Positions 25,427 to 35,317 of a stretch of 64,000 nucleotides of DNA are shown here, in pieces. A model generated the notes under the pieces. That model was not told where the DNA came from. It searched no databases and was given only the letters and a program-made list of their open reading frames with translations. Origin of the DNA: Verrucomicrobiota bacterium JB022 (GTDB taxonomy: Bacteria > Verrucomicrobiota > Verrucomicrobiia > Opitutales > Oceanipulchritudinaceae). How positions within the stretch are numbered: the first letter of the stretch is position 1; each line of letters starts with the position of its first letter. The stretch lies in NCBI GenBank assembly GCA_030673845.1, contig JAUTCQ010000017.1, forward strand, positions 1 through 64,000, in the 5' to 3' direction. A program made the position numbers and the translations under genes.

Positions 25427-25574
25427 GGCGCGCGCCGGCACGATTTTGAGCCGCCCGTTGGTAAAAGCCCGTGGAGAGGCGCGGCAGCGCTGGCAGCGCA
25501 GTGATGCCCCCGGCTGGCAAGGGCTTAAAAAGCGTTGCCAAAAGGTGGATGCTGCGGTGGAGTAGGCACACGCT

Positions 25575-28500
25575 ATGGCTGGGATGTCTCACTTGCCGTA
25601 TGGGTCGGTTATCACCCAGGAACTGCTGCAAAAGGGGGACCGGTTGGGTCCATACCTGGTGATGGAGCGGCTGGCCGTTCACTTGTTCGGCGCGCTTTAC
25701 CGGGTGGACAAAGAGCAGTATGGGCAAGTGCTCATCCACGTGCTGCCCAAGTCGTTGAGCAGCGACCCCGTCTTTCACAAGGCGTACCTGGGCCGCTGCG
25801 CCAAGCTCAACAGCCTGAAGGATACCGGCCTGCTGGAAATCCGCGATGGCGACCGCTTTGAGGAGCGCCTGGTGATCGAGTATGTCGACGAGGCGGGCCT
25901 GCAGACCTTGGGCGATTATTTTTACGACCAGCGGCCCGACCCGGGGCTGAGCGTCAGCCAGCTCAAGACCTTGATGGGGAAGGTGACGGATGCCTTCAAG
26001 GCCGCCCGCAGCCGCATGATCGGCCACTTTGCGTTGACGCCCGACATGGTGATGGTCAGCCCCAAGGGCGACGTTTTCGTCTACGGGTTTGGGCTCTATG
26101 AATCCCTGCAGCGCCGCAAATTCGAGGTGTTCCTGAGCGGGGCGATCATCCCGATCCTCGAAGACGACGAGCGCGTGCACCTCACCGCGATGGACACCTT
26201 CAGCCCGGAGGTGCGCAACGATGAGGAGTTCGACCAGCGGGCCGACATCTTTTCGCTCGGCATCCTCACGTATTTCCTCCTCACCGGCCAAAAGCCGACC
26301 CGCGAGTGGGTGCTGCCCACCGAGGCGCGCCCGGAGCTGACGGAGGGCTGGGACTTGTTCATCAGCCGCTGTCTGGAGCCCGACGCCTACGACCGCTTTG
26401 CCAACCTCAACGCGTTTGGCGAAGACCTCAATCGCGCGGAAAAGCTGCACCACGTGGCGCGTTCGCAGGAGCAGAAGGGGCAGGTGTTGCAGAACCTGGA
26501 GGGCTTGCCGCTGCCGAAGAAGCTGCAGCAGCGCTATTCGCGCTCGGCCCAGAACTACATCCGCCTCGGTTTTCTGGTTGCGGCGGGTGTGGCTGTGCTG
26601 GGGTTGGCCTGGATGGGCCTGCAGTTCTTTACCGCCCAGAATGCGGCGCCGGAGCCTACCGAGCGGGTGATCACGCGGCTGGAGCCCGGCGCTCGCGGTG
26701 TGGACTTGCTGGTGCGGACGTTCCCGGCCCGTGCGTCGCTGCGCTTCCCGGAGCAGAGCCAGCAGTTTGTGGTGTCGGAGGGGCAACTGGCGCTCGATCT
26801 GCCGCGTGGCACCTACACCGTGGAGGTGTCGGCCCCGCGCTTCAACACCGTGCGGCGCCGCCTGGAAGTGGCGGGCGAGCCGGTGACGCTCGATTTGCAG
26901 CTGCAACCGGAAGTGGCCGAGCTGCAACTGACTTCCCGCCCGGGGGCTACTGTCGACGTGTTGCTGCCGGAGGGAGTGGCGCTTTACCTCGACCGGGTGC
27001 CCGATACCGGCACGCTGACTTTGCCCGACCGTCTGCTGGTGGGGCGCTACCAGTTGCGCGTCTCTTCGCCCGGCTACACCCCCGCGCTCCTCGATGTGGA
27101 TTTGCGCAACGGCGAGCCAGCCCGCGTGACGGCCCCTCTGGAGCCGTTGCCGAGCCCTTTGCAGGTGCTTTCGCAGCCCGAGGGCCTGGCCGTGATGGTC
27201 AACGGCCAACGCCGGGGCAAGACGCCGCTCACCTTGAACAACCTGCCGCTGGGCGAGGCCCTGCAGGTGACGGTGGGCGAGGGCGGCTACAAGACGGCCA
27301 ATCGCGAGGTGACGCTCCGCGCGGGTGAGCCTCAGGTATTGGATTTTGGTGCCCTCGAAGAGCGCCGGGGCGAGCTGGAGCTGAAAGTGTCGATGGCAGG
27401 CAGGACGCCGACCCCGGACCAGCTCGCTGCCCTGCAGGTGGCGGTGGGCGATGAGTCTTACTCCGGTCAACCGGCGGTGGTGGCCGATGTGCGCGCAGGC
27501 AGCGAGCAGATCCGCGTCGAGCACCCAGACTTTGTGGCGGTAGCGCGCGAGGTAAACGTGCTGGAAGACGACCGCACGCGCGTGACGATCGACTTGGCGC
27601 CGAAACCTGCCGCCGTGCGTGTGCAGTTGCCGGAAGGCCTGCCCCACGCCCTGCTGGTCAATCGCGAGCGCCAGACGCCCCGGGCCGACGGCCTCTACGA
27701 GGTGGCCGCGCTTGAGCCTTTGCAGCTGCAGCTGTTTGTGCAGCATTACCAGCCGGCCGCGACGCAGGTGACGATCCCGCCCAACAAGGCCTACCTCTGG
27801 CAGCCGGAGCTGAAGCCGCTCGCCGGCCCGCAAACCGGCGAAGCCTGGGAAGTGCCCTACCTGGCGATGGAGCTGCTCTGGATCCCCGCCGGTCGGGACG
27901 AGCTGGGCAGCCCGGTGGAAGAGCCGGACCGCCGCCCGGCGGACGGCCCGATCACGCCCGTGGCGCTCGAACGGGGCTACTGGATCGCCAAGCACGAGGT
28001 GACGCAGCGGCTTTACACCGCCCTCATGGGGCGCAACCCGAGCGAGAACCGGGGCGGTGAAGACTTGCCGGTCGACAGCGTGAGCTGGCGCGACGCCATG
28101 CAGTTTTGTGCCCGCCTGACCGAGCAGGAGCGGCGCTACGGTCGCGTACCCGCCGGGTACGAGTATCGCCTGCCCACCGAGATGGAGTGGGAATACGCCG
28201 CCCGAGCCGGTTCCGACGCGCCCTTCAGCTTTGGCGCGCAGGCCGTGGGCGGTGAGCAGGGCAACTTCCGCGGCGAGTATCCGCGCAATTTCCGCCAGTT
28301 CCAGGGCCGCACGACCACCACGACCGAGCGCCCGAACGGTCCTCAGCCCGTTGGCAGCTACCTGCCCAACGCCTGGGGCCTCTACGACGTGCACGGCAAC
28401 GTGGCCGAGTGGACCCTCGACGGCTATCTCGACCGCCTGCCGGGTGAAGCCGTGGGCAACTACACCCGCGAGGTCGGCACGATGGGCCGGGCGGTGCGTG

Positions 28501-28637
28501 GCGGCAGTTGGCAGGAAGCGGCGGAATTTGCCCGCAGCGCCTCGCGCTCGCGCCTCAGCGAAACGACCTCCCGCGCCTCACTGGGCTTCCGCGTCGTGCT
28601 TGCGCCAGTGATGGAAAGCCTGCCGGTGCGGAAGTAA
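25575..28637 (+). CDS. Pseudokinase-PEGA-FGE-sulfatase-domain membrane protein
   Basis: The product has 1020 residues. Residues about 20-285 have the Ser/Thr kinase layout (GPYLVMERLAVHLFGALYRV, DIFSLGILTYFLLTGQKPT), but key residues are missing: the ATP-lysine region reads VLIHVLPKSL, the catalytic loop IGHFALTPDMVMVSP lacks HRD, and DFG is replaced by YGFG. A membrane segment follows near 320-345 (LGFLVAAGVAVLGLAWMGLQ). Three or four PEGA-like sandwich repeats run about 375-755 (for example GLAVMVNGQRRGKTPLTLNN). The C-terminus (about 760-1010) is an FGE-sulfatase domain: GYWIAKHEVTQRLYTALMG, YRLPTEMEWEYAARAG, NAWGLYDVHGNVAEWTLDGY, and AVRGGSWQ. Probably a signalling or scaffold protein with the FGE domain outside. 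The domain calls are by eye but strong. Confidence 0.88.
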   Translation: MAGMSHLPYGSVITQELLQKGDRLGPYLVMERLAVHLFGALYRVDKEQYGQVLIHVLPKSLSSDPVFHKAYLGRCAKLNSLKDTGLLEIRDGDRFEERLVIEYVDEAGLQTLGDYFYDQRPDPGLSVSQLKTLMGKVTDAFKAARSRMIGHFALTPDMVMVSPKGDVFVYGFGLYESLQRRKFEVFLSGAIIPILEDDERVHLTAMDTFSPEVRNDEEFDQRADIFSLGILTYFLLTGQKPTREWVLPTEARPELTEGWDLFISRCLEPDAYDRFANLNAFGEDLNRAEKLHHVARSQEQKGQVLQNLEGLPLPKKLQQRYSRSAQNYIRLGFLVAAGVAVLGLAWMGLQFFTAQNAAPEPTERVITRLEPGARGVDLLVRTFPARASLRFPEQSQQFVVSEGQLALDLPRGTYTVEVSAPRFNTVRRRLEVAGEPVTLDLQLQPEVAELQLTSRPGATVDVLLPEGVALYLDRVPDTGTLTLPDRLLVGRYQLRVSSPGYTPALLDVDLRNGEPARVTAPLEPLPSPLQVLSQPEGLAVMVNGQRRGKTPLTLNNLPLGEALQVTVGEGGYKTANREVTLRAGEPQVLDFGALEERRGELELKVSMAGRTPTPDQLAALQVAVGDESYSGQPAVVADVRAGSEQIRVEHPDFVAVAREVNVLEDDRTRVTIDLAPKPAAVRVQLPEGLPHALLVNRERQTPRADGLYEVAALEPLQLQLFVQHYQPAATQVTIPPNKAYLWQPELKPLAGPQTGEAWEVPYLAMELLWIPAGRDELGSPVEEPDRRPADGPITPVALERGYWIAKHEVTQRLYTALMGRNPSENRGGEDLPVDSVSWRDAMQFCARLTEQERRYGRVPAGYEYRLPTEMEWEYAARAGSDAPFSFGAQAVGGEQGNFRGEYPRNFRQFQGRTTTTTERPNGPQPVGSYLPNAWGLYDVHGNVAEWTLDGYLDRLPGEAVGNYTREVGTMGRAVRGGSWQEAAEFARSASRSRLSETTSRASLGFRVVLAPVMESLPVRK

Positions 28638-28658
28638 AGGGGTGGAGGGAGAGAAGGG

Positions 28659-28722
28659 GGTTCTCTCACCAAGGTCACTAAGGCACCAAGTCCCCTTTAT
28701 CCTTCTTGGCGTCTCGGTGGAA
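28659..28722. repeat. Interspersed inverted repeat, family A
   Basis: The left arm GTTCTCTCACCAAGGTCACT continues AAGGCACCAAG; the right arm CTTGGCGTCTCGGTGG is its imperfect reverse complement. Better preserved copies lie at 46133-46221 and 49850-49970. The element sits 22 bases after the stop at 28637. Confidence 0.6.
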
Positions 28723-28808
28723 GGAGCATGCAATTATTCTCCAAGTGCCTTGTAGTCATAGAGGTTCTTTTCTCCTAGGCTAACAGGTATGCTGAGCTTC
28801 GGCTCCTT

Positions 28809-29135
28809 TTAGCCGTAGGAAAAGCCGAGATCCACCACGCCCCTTTCGTGATTGAATTCGAATGACGTGACGGTGGCAAAGTCAGCCGGGAAATCGCGCC
28901 CATAGAAGACGGTAGCCTGTGCGACTAGATTCTCATCTCTCCAGACTCTAGCGATGACGTCCCAACCGCTCGGAAACAGGCTGTCGATATTCCGTCTGGA
29001 TACGAGTTCAGCCCGATAGGGACCACTCTCTGCTGTATGGTGAATCACCTCGTCCCTGCTTAGATAGCTGTAGATTAACGCGGTCGCCAGCAAGGCGATG
29101 CCAATGCAGAGGATGGCTGGTAGCATCTTTTTCAT
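28809..29135 (-). CDS. Small membrane-anchored hypothetical protein
   Basis: From the ATG at 29135 the product is 108 residues. One hydrophobic N-terminal segment (MLPAILCIGIALLATALIYS) would anchor it in the membrane. The rest is soluble, strand-rich, with YRAELVSRRNID and VIARVWRDENLVAQATVFYG. I do not recognise the family. It lies between two genes of other orientation or operon, and its product could be a periplasm-facing small protein. Confidence 0.5.
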   Translation of the reverse strand: MKKMLPAILCIGIALLATALIYSYLSRDEVIHHTAESGPYRAELVSRRNIDSLFPSGWDVIARVWRDENLVAQATVFYGRDFPADFATVTSFEFNHERGVVDLGFSYG

Positions 29136-29228
29136 TTGGTGGCTACTAGTGGAGAGGAGGCCTTTAATATCAGTAAAATATCTGCAATCCAGATTTTTCG
29201 CACTCGTTTTTGTTCGGCACGCGTACAT

Positions 29229-29264
29229 AAAAAGACCGGCGGTCCTTCTGCAGGGCCACCGGTC
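29229..29264 (-). terminator. Terminator of the TonB-C gene
   Basis: On the minus strand, a stem made by GACCGGTGGCCC and GGACCGCCGGTC is followed by five T (A at 29229-29233). It is 38 bases beyond the stop of the gene at 29302-29700. Confidence 0.75.
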
Positions 29265-29301
29265 GGGGAGTGGGATGCCTCACACTATCTCTGCGGCGCG
29301 G

Positions 29302-29700
29302 CTACTTGGCGGCCAGCAGGGAATCGGTGGGCGTGACTGTATGGTCAGGGGCGGTCAGCGAAAAGACGACCGGGATGCGGACCACCGCATAGGTTGCAGA
29401 GCCGTCGCGGGTCGCGGGCTCGAATTGCCAGTTGCGGATCGTCTTCAGGGCTTCCGCCGCGAGAAGGGGATGTGCGTCGTTGACGACGCCCGGGCCAAAG
29501 GGCTTGCCTTGCTCGTCCACGAGGAACTCGACCATCACCGTGCCCTCGATCCCTTGCAAGCGGGCTTCGATCGGGTAGGCTGGTTGTTCGCCGACGATCT
29601 TCCGCGGGCTTTCTACCTTGCTCGCGGTTTCAGCGGCTTGGGTCGAGGCGGCGGTGGCGAGGAGGGCCAGCAGGCCGAGGGAAATGATGTTACGAGTCAT
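29302..29700 (-). CDS. TonB C-terminal-domain protein (energy-transducer-like)
   Basis: The product has 132 residues. A signal peptide or N-terminal anchor (IISLGLLALLATAASTQAA) precedes a TonB C-terminal domain: PAYPIEARLQGIEGTVMVEF, LVDEQGKPFGPGVV, LLAAEALKTIRNWQFEPA, and the closing VVRIPVVFSL. No proline-rich spanning region is present, so it is not a classical TonB that crosses the periplasm. It may be a cleaved periplasmic module. The upstream region holds the dyad at 29784-29803. Confidence 0.85.
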   Translation of the reverse strand: MTRNIISLGLLALLATAASTQAAETASKVESPRKIVGEQPAYPIEARLQGIEGTVMVEFLVDEQGKPFGPGVVNDAHPLLAAEALKTIRNWQFEPATRDGSATYAVVRIPVVFSLTAPDHTVTPTDSLLAAK

Positions 29701-29783
29701 GGGGACGGTCCTTTTCTCCTTAAAGTTGATGTGGGGCAGAAGGAGGCGGATTGTGACGGAATTGTGTCTCTTCTGTTACATAC

Positions 29784-29803
29784 ATGTTACGGCACTGTAA
29801 CAT
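29784..29803. promoter_or_regulatory. Candidate operator ATGTTAC-N6-GTAACAT
   Basis: A perfect 7-bp inverted repeat with 6-base spacing, ATGTTAC GGCACT GTAACAT, lies 84 bases upstream of the minus-strand TonB-C gene and 111 bases before the SRP RNA start. A half-site TGTTACA occurs a few bases to the left. The core GTTAC-N6-GTAAC also occurs at 18921-18936. Confidence 0.4.
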
Positions 29804-29913
29804 TCGGCTCAAGCACCGTCAGCGAAAAACCTCGCTGTATTAGCTTATCTTATGGATGAGCGGACAAAATTCACCCCGTCGTAAACTTGCCGCGGAAAAG
29901 GGTTGAAATCTTC

Positions 29914-30036
29914 GCCAGTTTGCCGGACCTTCGTCCTTGGCTGGGCCCTATGCAACGGCGGGCCGGTGAACTCCGCCAGGGCCGGAAGGCAGCAACGGTA
30001 ACCAGGACCCCCGTGTGCCGTAGGTCGCCTGGCCAC
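29914..30036 (+). ncRNA. ffs: Signal recognition particle RNA (small bacterial type)
   Basis: The conserved SRP apical region is at about 29964-30003: GGTGAACTCCGCCAGGGCC, then GGAAGGCAGCAACGGTAACC, which is the helix-8 domain bound by Ffh. Outer pairing is GCCAG (29914) with CTGGC (30029), followed by a T-rich stretch from 30037 that ends transcription. About 120 nt suggests the small form without an Alu domain. Exact ends are estimates. It sits 48 bases before dnaX, the same order I recall for scr-dnaX in Bacillus subtilis. Confidence 0.92.
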
Positions 30037-30084
30037 TTTTTTACTTTTTTCAGTCGCGCTGCGGCTGTGCCCTTATTGCTCGGA

Positions 30085-31199
<1,115 letters not shown>

Positions 31200-31218
<19 letters not shown>

Positions 31219-31697
31219 CCGGTCGCACGCCTACGCCCTTGCGCGTTCGGCCTCTCCTGACCGACGAAATCGAGCCCGAAGCGGTCGTTTTGCCGCCGTT
31301 GACGGAGGTGGAAGCACCGGCGTCGCAAGCCGTGCACCAACCCGAGAGCCGGGCGAAAGTCGATCTGGCCGGGAGTGGTGATGAGCCGCCGCTGGATTAT
31401 TACGACGGCGGCGAGGGGGCCGATAACGCGCCCGACGGGCCGTTTATCGACCTGCGCTATGCGCGCGACGATCTGCCGGATGAACCGACGGCGGCAAAGG
31501 TAGAGGTCTCCGAACTGCCCAGCTTGGACGAGGCCCGGCAACACATTGCGCCGGCGGTCCAGTTGGCGTTGAAGGAGTACCTGAAGGGCGAATTCCGGGA
31601 GGTAAAAAAATACCGCCCGACGCCAGGCGTCGAACGGTATGTCCGCGATACGGATGACGCGGTGGAGGAGCTGGAAGATGCCTCCACCGAGGATTGA
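31200..31697 (+). CDS. dnaX: dnaX -1 frame extension (tau-like C-terminus)
   Basis: This frame is open without interruption from the A-run and adds 165 residues to give a product of about 537. The extension is acidic and Pro-rich at first ([32 protein letters not shown]), then has a helical segment [20 protein letters not shown] and ends in a basic-acidic tail. Acidic linkers followed by a helical domain are what a tau extension would look like, though no family was recognised. If the run were A10 in the genome, it would simply be one long gene. An independent start (TTG 31239) is possible but less attractive. Confidence 0.65.
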
Positions 31698-31704
31698 ACT
31701 GCCT

Positions 31705-33417
31705 TTACTGGGCGGTGGTGGTCTCTGTCGTGTATACCGGCGGATGGTCCAGCCAGTAGCGCAGGGTGTGAGCCGAGAACGGTTCCACTGGCGGCGTCTC
31801 GTTGCCATCGGCGTTCACCCATACGCCGGTATCGCCGGTCGCCAAAGGATAGATGTAGATCCAGCGGAGGCGCGGGGTTGCGGCGTCGTTATCATGGTCC
31901 TCAAGCCGGGTGTAGACCCAGCCTGAGTTGTCTGCGCCGTCGCCAGAGACATAGAGCTGGCTGGAGTGGGTGTTCTTGGTCCACATCCAGCGCGAGATGC
32001 GGAAGTCGTAAGCCCAGAATCCGTTGACGTCGTTGGAGCCTTCCGCCACGTCGATCCACAGCGGGCCGTAGAGGGGGATGAAGACGTTCGGGAAGCCGTA
32101 GTCGAAGACGCGGCCAAAGCCGGTGTTATAGTAGGCGTTCCAGGTCTCCTCGTCTTTGGTCGGCAGGACGACAGATGTTGCAGTGGTGAAGAAATCGGTC
32201 AGGGCCTTGTTAGCGGAGAAGAGCGTCATCGATAACTTCTCTTCATCTTCACCCTTTTTGGCGGTCAGTTGGATTTGCATCATCCCCGGCTTCAGGGTCG
32301 TCACGCTCAGATTGCCACCCTGCAGGCTGATCTCAAAGGAGTCCTTATCGTAGAGGTAGCCGCCGTCGTTGTCTGTCTTGTCGCCGTCGTTGTCTTCGTC
32401 CTCCAGCTCTTCGAGCGGGATCCAGGAGAAGGTGACGGCAGGGTCGCTGGAGGCGGCTGCGCCGAGGCCTTCGTCGTCGAGGCGGACGCTGGTGAAGCGC
32501 AGGAAGGAGTCACCCCAGATGTAGCCCTCGTGGCTATTGATGACCCCGTTGGCGGTCTGCTCGCCGTTGACCATGAGGGGGACGTTCATGAAAATGCCCA
32601 GATCGTTATTGAATCCCCACAGCCCGGTCATATCAAAGGCTGGGACTTGGGCCATCAGGTCGAGGGCGTTCTTGGCTGCCTGGGCTTCAACTTTACCGAA
32701 GACGGGGAAGTTGGACCCGAGGCCTTCCGTATTATCATTCAGGTTAAAATACCACTCGCTTCGGAAGATGTTGTTAGCAGTGGCTCCGGCCAGCGTGTAT
32801 TGGGCATTCGGCTGCCCTTTTTCTGCAATGACAGCGGAGTTGGCCGTGATTCTGCCAAATTCCCAGTCTTCGAGGCTACTGATTTCTTCAGTAATCGAGG
32901 AGACCGTATACCCGCCGGCTTGGGCAATCTTGAAGTCAGGAGGGCCATAAAAACCGGCGCCAGGGTTGCGCTGGACGATGGTGTTATCATACGCTTGGTC
33001 CGCCGCGTAGGTCATGAAATTGGCGACCGCGTTGGGGACCTCATCTGGCAGTAGCCGTACCTGGATCGCGGTGGGCGTCAACTGGATCCGCCGGATGGTA
33101 CCTCCCTCATAAGGCACTTCTTCGGTCACGAAGCCCGGTTCGTTACGGGTGAAATCTCTTCCCGCAAGGTTACCATAACGCGTAATCCCCTCAATCGTGG
33201 TGCCCGATAGGGTGGGCAGGAGGACGGTGAAGGTGGCGGTGGGATCGCTTTCGTAGATCCGGAAAAAGTCATCCAGGTTGATCGTCCCAGTGGTCTGGAT
33301 ATCGAACTCGCGTTGCGATTCGAGCTTGGCGAGGATGAGCTTTTGAGCGCTGGCCTGAGAGCCGAGGGCACCCAGGAGCAGGAGGGTCGTAAGGGGGCGG
33401 AGGCGCTGATGCGTCAT
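31705..33417 (-). CDS. Secreted cyclophilin-like protein with Trp-rich C-terminus, copy 1
   Basis: The product has 570 residues, with a signal peptide (PLTTLLLLGALGSQASA). Residues about 110-255 match a peptidyl-prolyl isomerase of the cyclophilin type: VRLLPDEVPNAVANFMTYAA, NTIVQRNPGAG (the usual FHR reads VQR), IAQAGGY, and SEWYFNLNDN ... FPVFGKV. An acidic Asp/Asn-Gly loop (EDNDGDKTDNDGG) follows near residue 350. The C-terminus has the Trp/Tyr-rich region (FWAYDFRISRWMWTKN, GWVYTRLEDH, RLRWIYIYP). It is one of three tandem paralogues, with gaps of about 107 bases. Isomerase activity is uncertain given the altered HR motif. Confidence 0.85.
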   Translation of the reverse strand: MTHQRLRPLTTLLLLGALGSQASAQKLILAKLESQREFDIQTTGTINLDDFFRIYESDPTATFTVLLPTLSGTTIEGITRYGNLAGRDFTRNEPGFVTEEVPYEGGTIRRIQLTPTAIQVRLLPDEVPNAVANFMTYAADQAYDNTIVQRNPGAGFYGPPDFKIAQAGGYTVSSITEEISSLEDWEFGRITANSAVIAEKGQPNAQYTLAGATANNIFRSEWYFNLNDNTEGLGSNFPVFGKVEAQAAKNALDLMAQVPAFDMTGLWGFNNDLGIFMNVPLMVNGEQTANGVINSHEGYIWGDSFLRFTSVRLDDEGLGAAASSDPAVTFSWIPLEELEDEDNDGDKTDNDGGYLYDKDSFEISLQGGNLSVTTLKPGMMQIQLTAKKGEDEEKLSMTLFSANKALTDFFTTATSVVLPTKDEETWNAYYNTGFGRVFDYGFPNVFIPLYGPLWIDVAEGSNDVNGFWAYDFRISRWMWTKNTHSSQLYVSGDGADNSGWVYTRLEDHDNDAATPRLRWIYIYPLATGDTGVWVNADGNETPPVEPFSAHTLRYWLDHPPVYTTETTTAQ

Positions 33418-33523
33418 GCTGCGGATACAACAGCGCGTGAGCCCGGGAGTAAAGGCCGAAAACGCCCGTTGGAAAACAGGCGATTCTCTTTGCTGCGCCG
33501 CTGGTGGGGCCGCCTCAGGGGCT

Positions 33524-35209
33524 TTACCAGGAGTAGTAGGGCTGGTTGTTCAGCCAATACTCGAGCGTTTGAGTCGGGAAGTCCTCGGCTTTTACCCACG
33601 TGCCAATGCCGTCCATATCGTACTCGGGCGGGTAGATGTAGATCCAGCGGATCCGTGGGGTAGAGGGGTCGTTGTCGTGGTCTTCGAGTCTTGTATGGAC
33701 CCAGCCAGAGCTGTCGCTGTCGGAGCCGGCCACGTAGAGTTGGGTCGAATGAGCGTTCTTGGTCCACATCCAGCGTTGGAGGGTAAAGTCGTAGGCCCAG
33801 AAGCCGTTGACGTCGTTCGCCTCTTCGACCGCGTCGATCCAGAGCGCACCGTATAGGGGGATCCAGACGGTGGGGAAGCCGTAGTCGAAGACGCGGCCAA
33901 AGCCCGTATTGTAATAGGCTTTCCAGGTTTCTTCCAAATCATCTGGCTTGGGCACGACGCTCGTGGCCGTGGTGAAGAAATCGAGCAGGTCCTGATTCGC
34001 GGCCAACAGGGTCAGGTAGAGCTTTTCTTCGTCGTCGCCTTTCTTCGCCGAAAGCTGGATGTCCAGCATGCCGGGGCGGAGGGGGTGCACGGTGAGCTTG
34101 CTGCCCTCCTGCGTGATCTGGAAAGCGGATTTGTCGTAGTTGTAGCCGCCGTCGTTGTCGGTCGTGTTACCGTCCTGATCTTCGTCTTCCAGCTCTTCGA
34201 GCGGGATCCAGGAGAAGTCGACCCCGGGGTGGGCGGAGGCGGGGGTGCCGAGAAATTCGTCGTCGAGGCGGACCTTGGGGAAGCGGATAAAGGCGTCGCT
34301 CCAAAAGCCTGCGTGGCTGTCGAGGGCACCGTCGGCAGTCGCTTCGCTGTTACGCATCAGGGGCAGATCCTGAAACTGAACTGAGTCAGGGTAAGGGAAC
34401 CAGTAGTCCTCCAAATCATAAGCGGGGATTTGCGCCAGGCGGTCGAGCACTGCTTGTCCTTCCTCGGTTTCGACGACGCCGAAGACGGGGTAGTTGTTGC
34501 TCAGCCATGGGTGGTCGACGAGGTTAAAATACCATTGGCTGGTGAAGATACCATAACCGGTGAGTGCGCCCGCCAGCGTGTAGGGAGTGTTCAGGCGGCC
34601 TTTTTCACCCAAAACGCTGGTCAGTGCGGGTACGTGCTCAATTCCCACTTCGCCATAGCCACCCGCTTCGTCGCCGATAGGGGAAATCGTGTAGCCGCCG
34701 GCTTGGGCAATGCTGAGGGGCGGGGAGTCGGGACGTTGGTAGAGCCCTGAGCCTGGGTTGCGGTGGACGATGGTGTCGTCGTAGGCCTGGGCGGCCACGT
34801 AGGTCATGAAGTTGGCGACCGCATTAGGCACCTCGTCGGGCAGGAGGCGCACCGGGATGTCGAACGGGGTGAGCTTGATGACTTGGGCCGTGCCGCCGTT
34901 GTAGGGCACCGTTTCGGTCACAAAGCCCGGCTCGCCGCGGATGATAATCTCCCTCCCATAATCTCGCTCGCGTGTCACGTCCTCGATCGTGGTGCCGGAG
35001 AGCGTGGGCAGCATCACGGTGAAGGTGACGGTGGGGTCGCTTTCGTAGAGACGGAAATAGTCGTCGAAGTCGATCGTCTGCGTGGTGCCGACGTCGAGTT
35101 CGCGCAGCCTTTCCAGCTTCGCGAGGACGAGTTTTTGAGCGGTGGCCTGGGAGCCGAAGGTGCCCAGGAGCAGCAGGGTGCTGAGCGTAAGGAGGCGCGG
35201 GGGCGTCAT
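33524..35209 (-). CDS. Secreted cyclophilin-like protein with Trp-rich C-terminus, copy 2
   Basis: The product has 561 residues, parallel in plan to its neighbours: signal peptide ending TFGSQATAQ, an N-terminal strand-rich domain (YFRLYESDPTVTFTVMLPTL), the cyclophilin domain (VRLLPDEVPNAVANFMTYVA, DTIVHRNPGSG, IAQAGGY, SQWYFNLVDHPW, YPVFGVVET), an acidic loop (EDEDQDGNTTDNDGGYNYD), and the Trp/Tyr-rich end (FWAYDFTLQRWMWTKN, GWVHTRLEDHDNDP). Here the HR of the active site is kept. Divergence from the other copies is marked in loops but small in the signal peptide and the cyclophilin core, so the duplication is not recent. Confidence 0.87.
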   Translation of the reverse strand: MTPPRLLTLSTLLLLGTFGSQATAQKLVLAKLERLRELDVGTTQTIDFDDYFRLYESDPTVTFTVMLPTLSGTTIEDVTRERDYGREIIIRGEPGFVTETVPYNGGTAQVIKLTPFDIPVRLLPDEVPNAVANFMTYVAAQAYDDTIVHRNPGSGLYQRPDSPPLSIAQAGGYTISPIGDEAGGYGEVGIEHVPALTSVLGEKGRLNTPYTLAGALTGYGIFTSQWYFNLVDHPWLSNNYPVFGVVETEEGQAVLDRLAQIPAYDLEDYWFPYPDSVQFQDLPLMRNSEATADGALDSHAGFWSDAFIRFPKVRLDDEFLGTPASAHPGVDFSWIPLEELEDEDQDGNTTDNDGGYNYDKSAFQITQEGSKLTVHPLRPGMLDIQLSAKKGDDEEKLYLTLLAANQDLLDFFTTATSVVPKPDDLEETWKAYYNTGFGRVFDYGFPTVWIPLYGALWIDAVEEANDVNGFWAYDFTLQRWMWTKNAHSTQLYVAGSDSDSSGWVHTRLEDHDNDPSTPRIRWIYIYPPEYDMDGIGTWVKAEDFPTQTLEYWLNNQPYYSW

Positions 35210-35317
35210 GACGCTCCCAGCAATAGGGTCTGAGCCTTAAGTGTAAAGGCTCGATTATGTTTGTTTTCGAGTACCTGGCCGCGGCGGGGATCTGCCTCCA
35301 CCGCCGGAGGCGGGCGC

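Noticed and set aside
25365-28394. Minus-strand open frame of about 1000 codons opposite the pseudokinase gene
   Set aside because: Composition is rich in His, Arg and Gln with no domain, and the plus-strand gene has clear domains.
29887-30084. Upstream start for dnaX that would extend it by 66 codons
   Set aside because: It would translate the SRP RNA; the ATG at 30085 opens with the conserved DnaX N-terminus.
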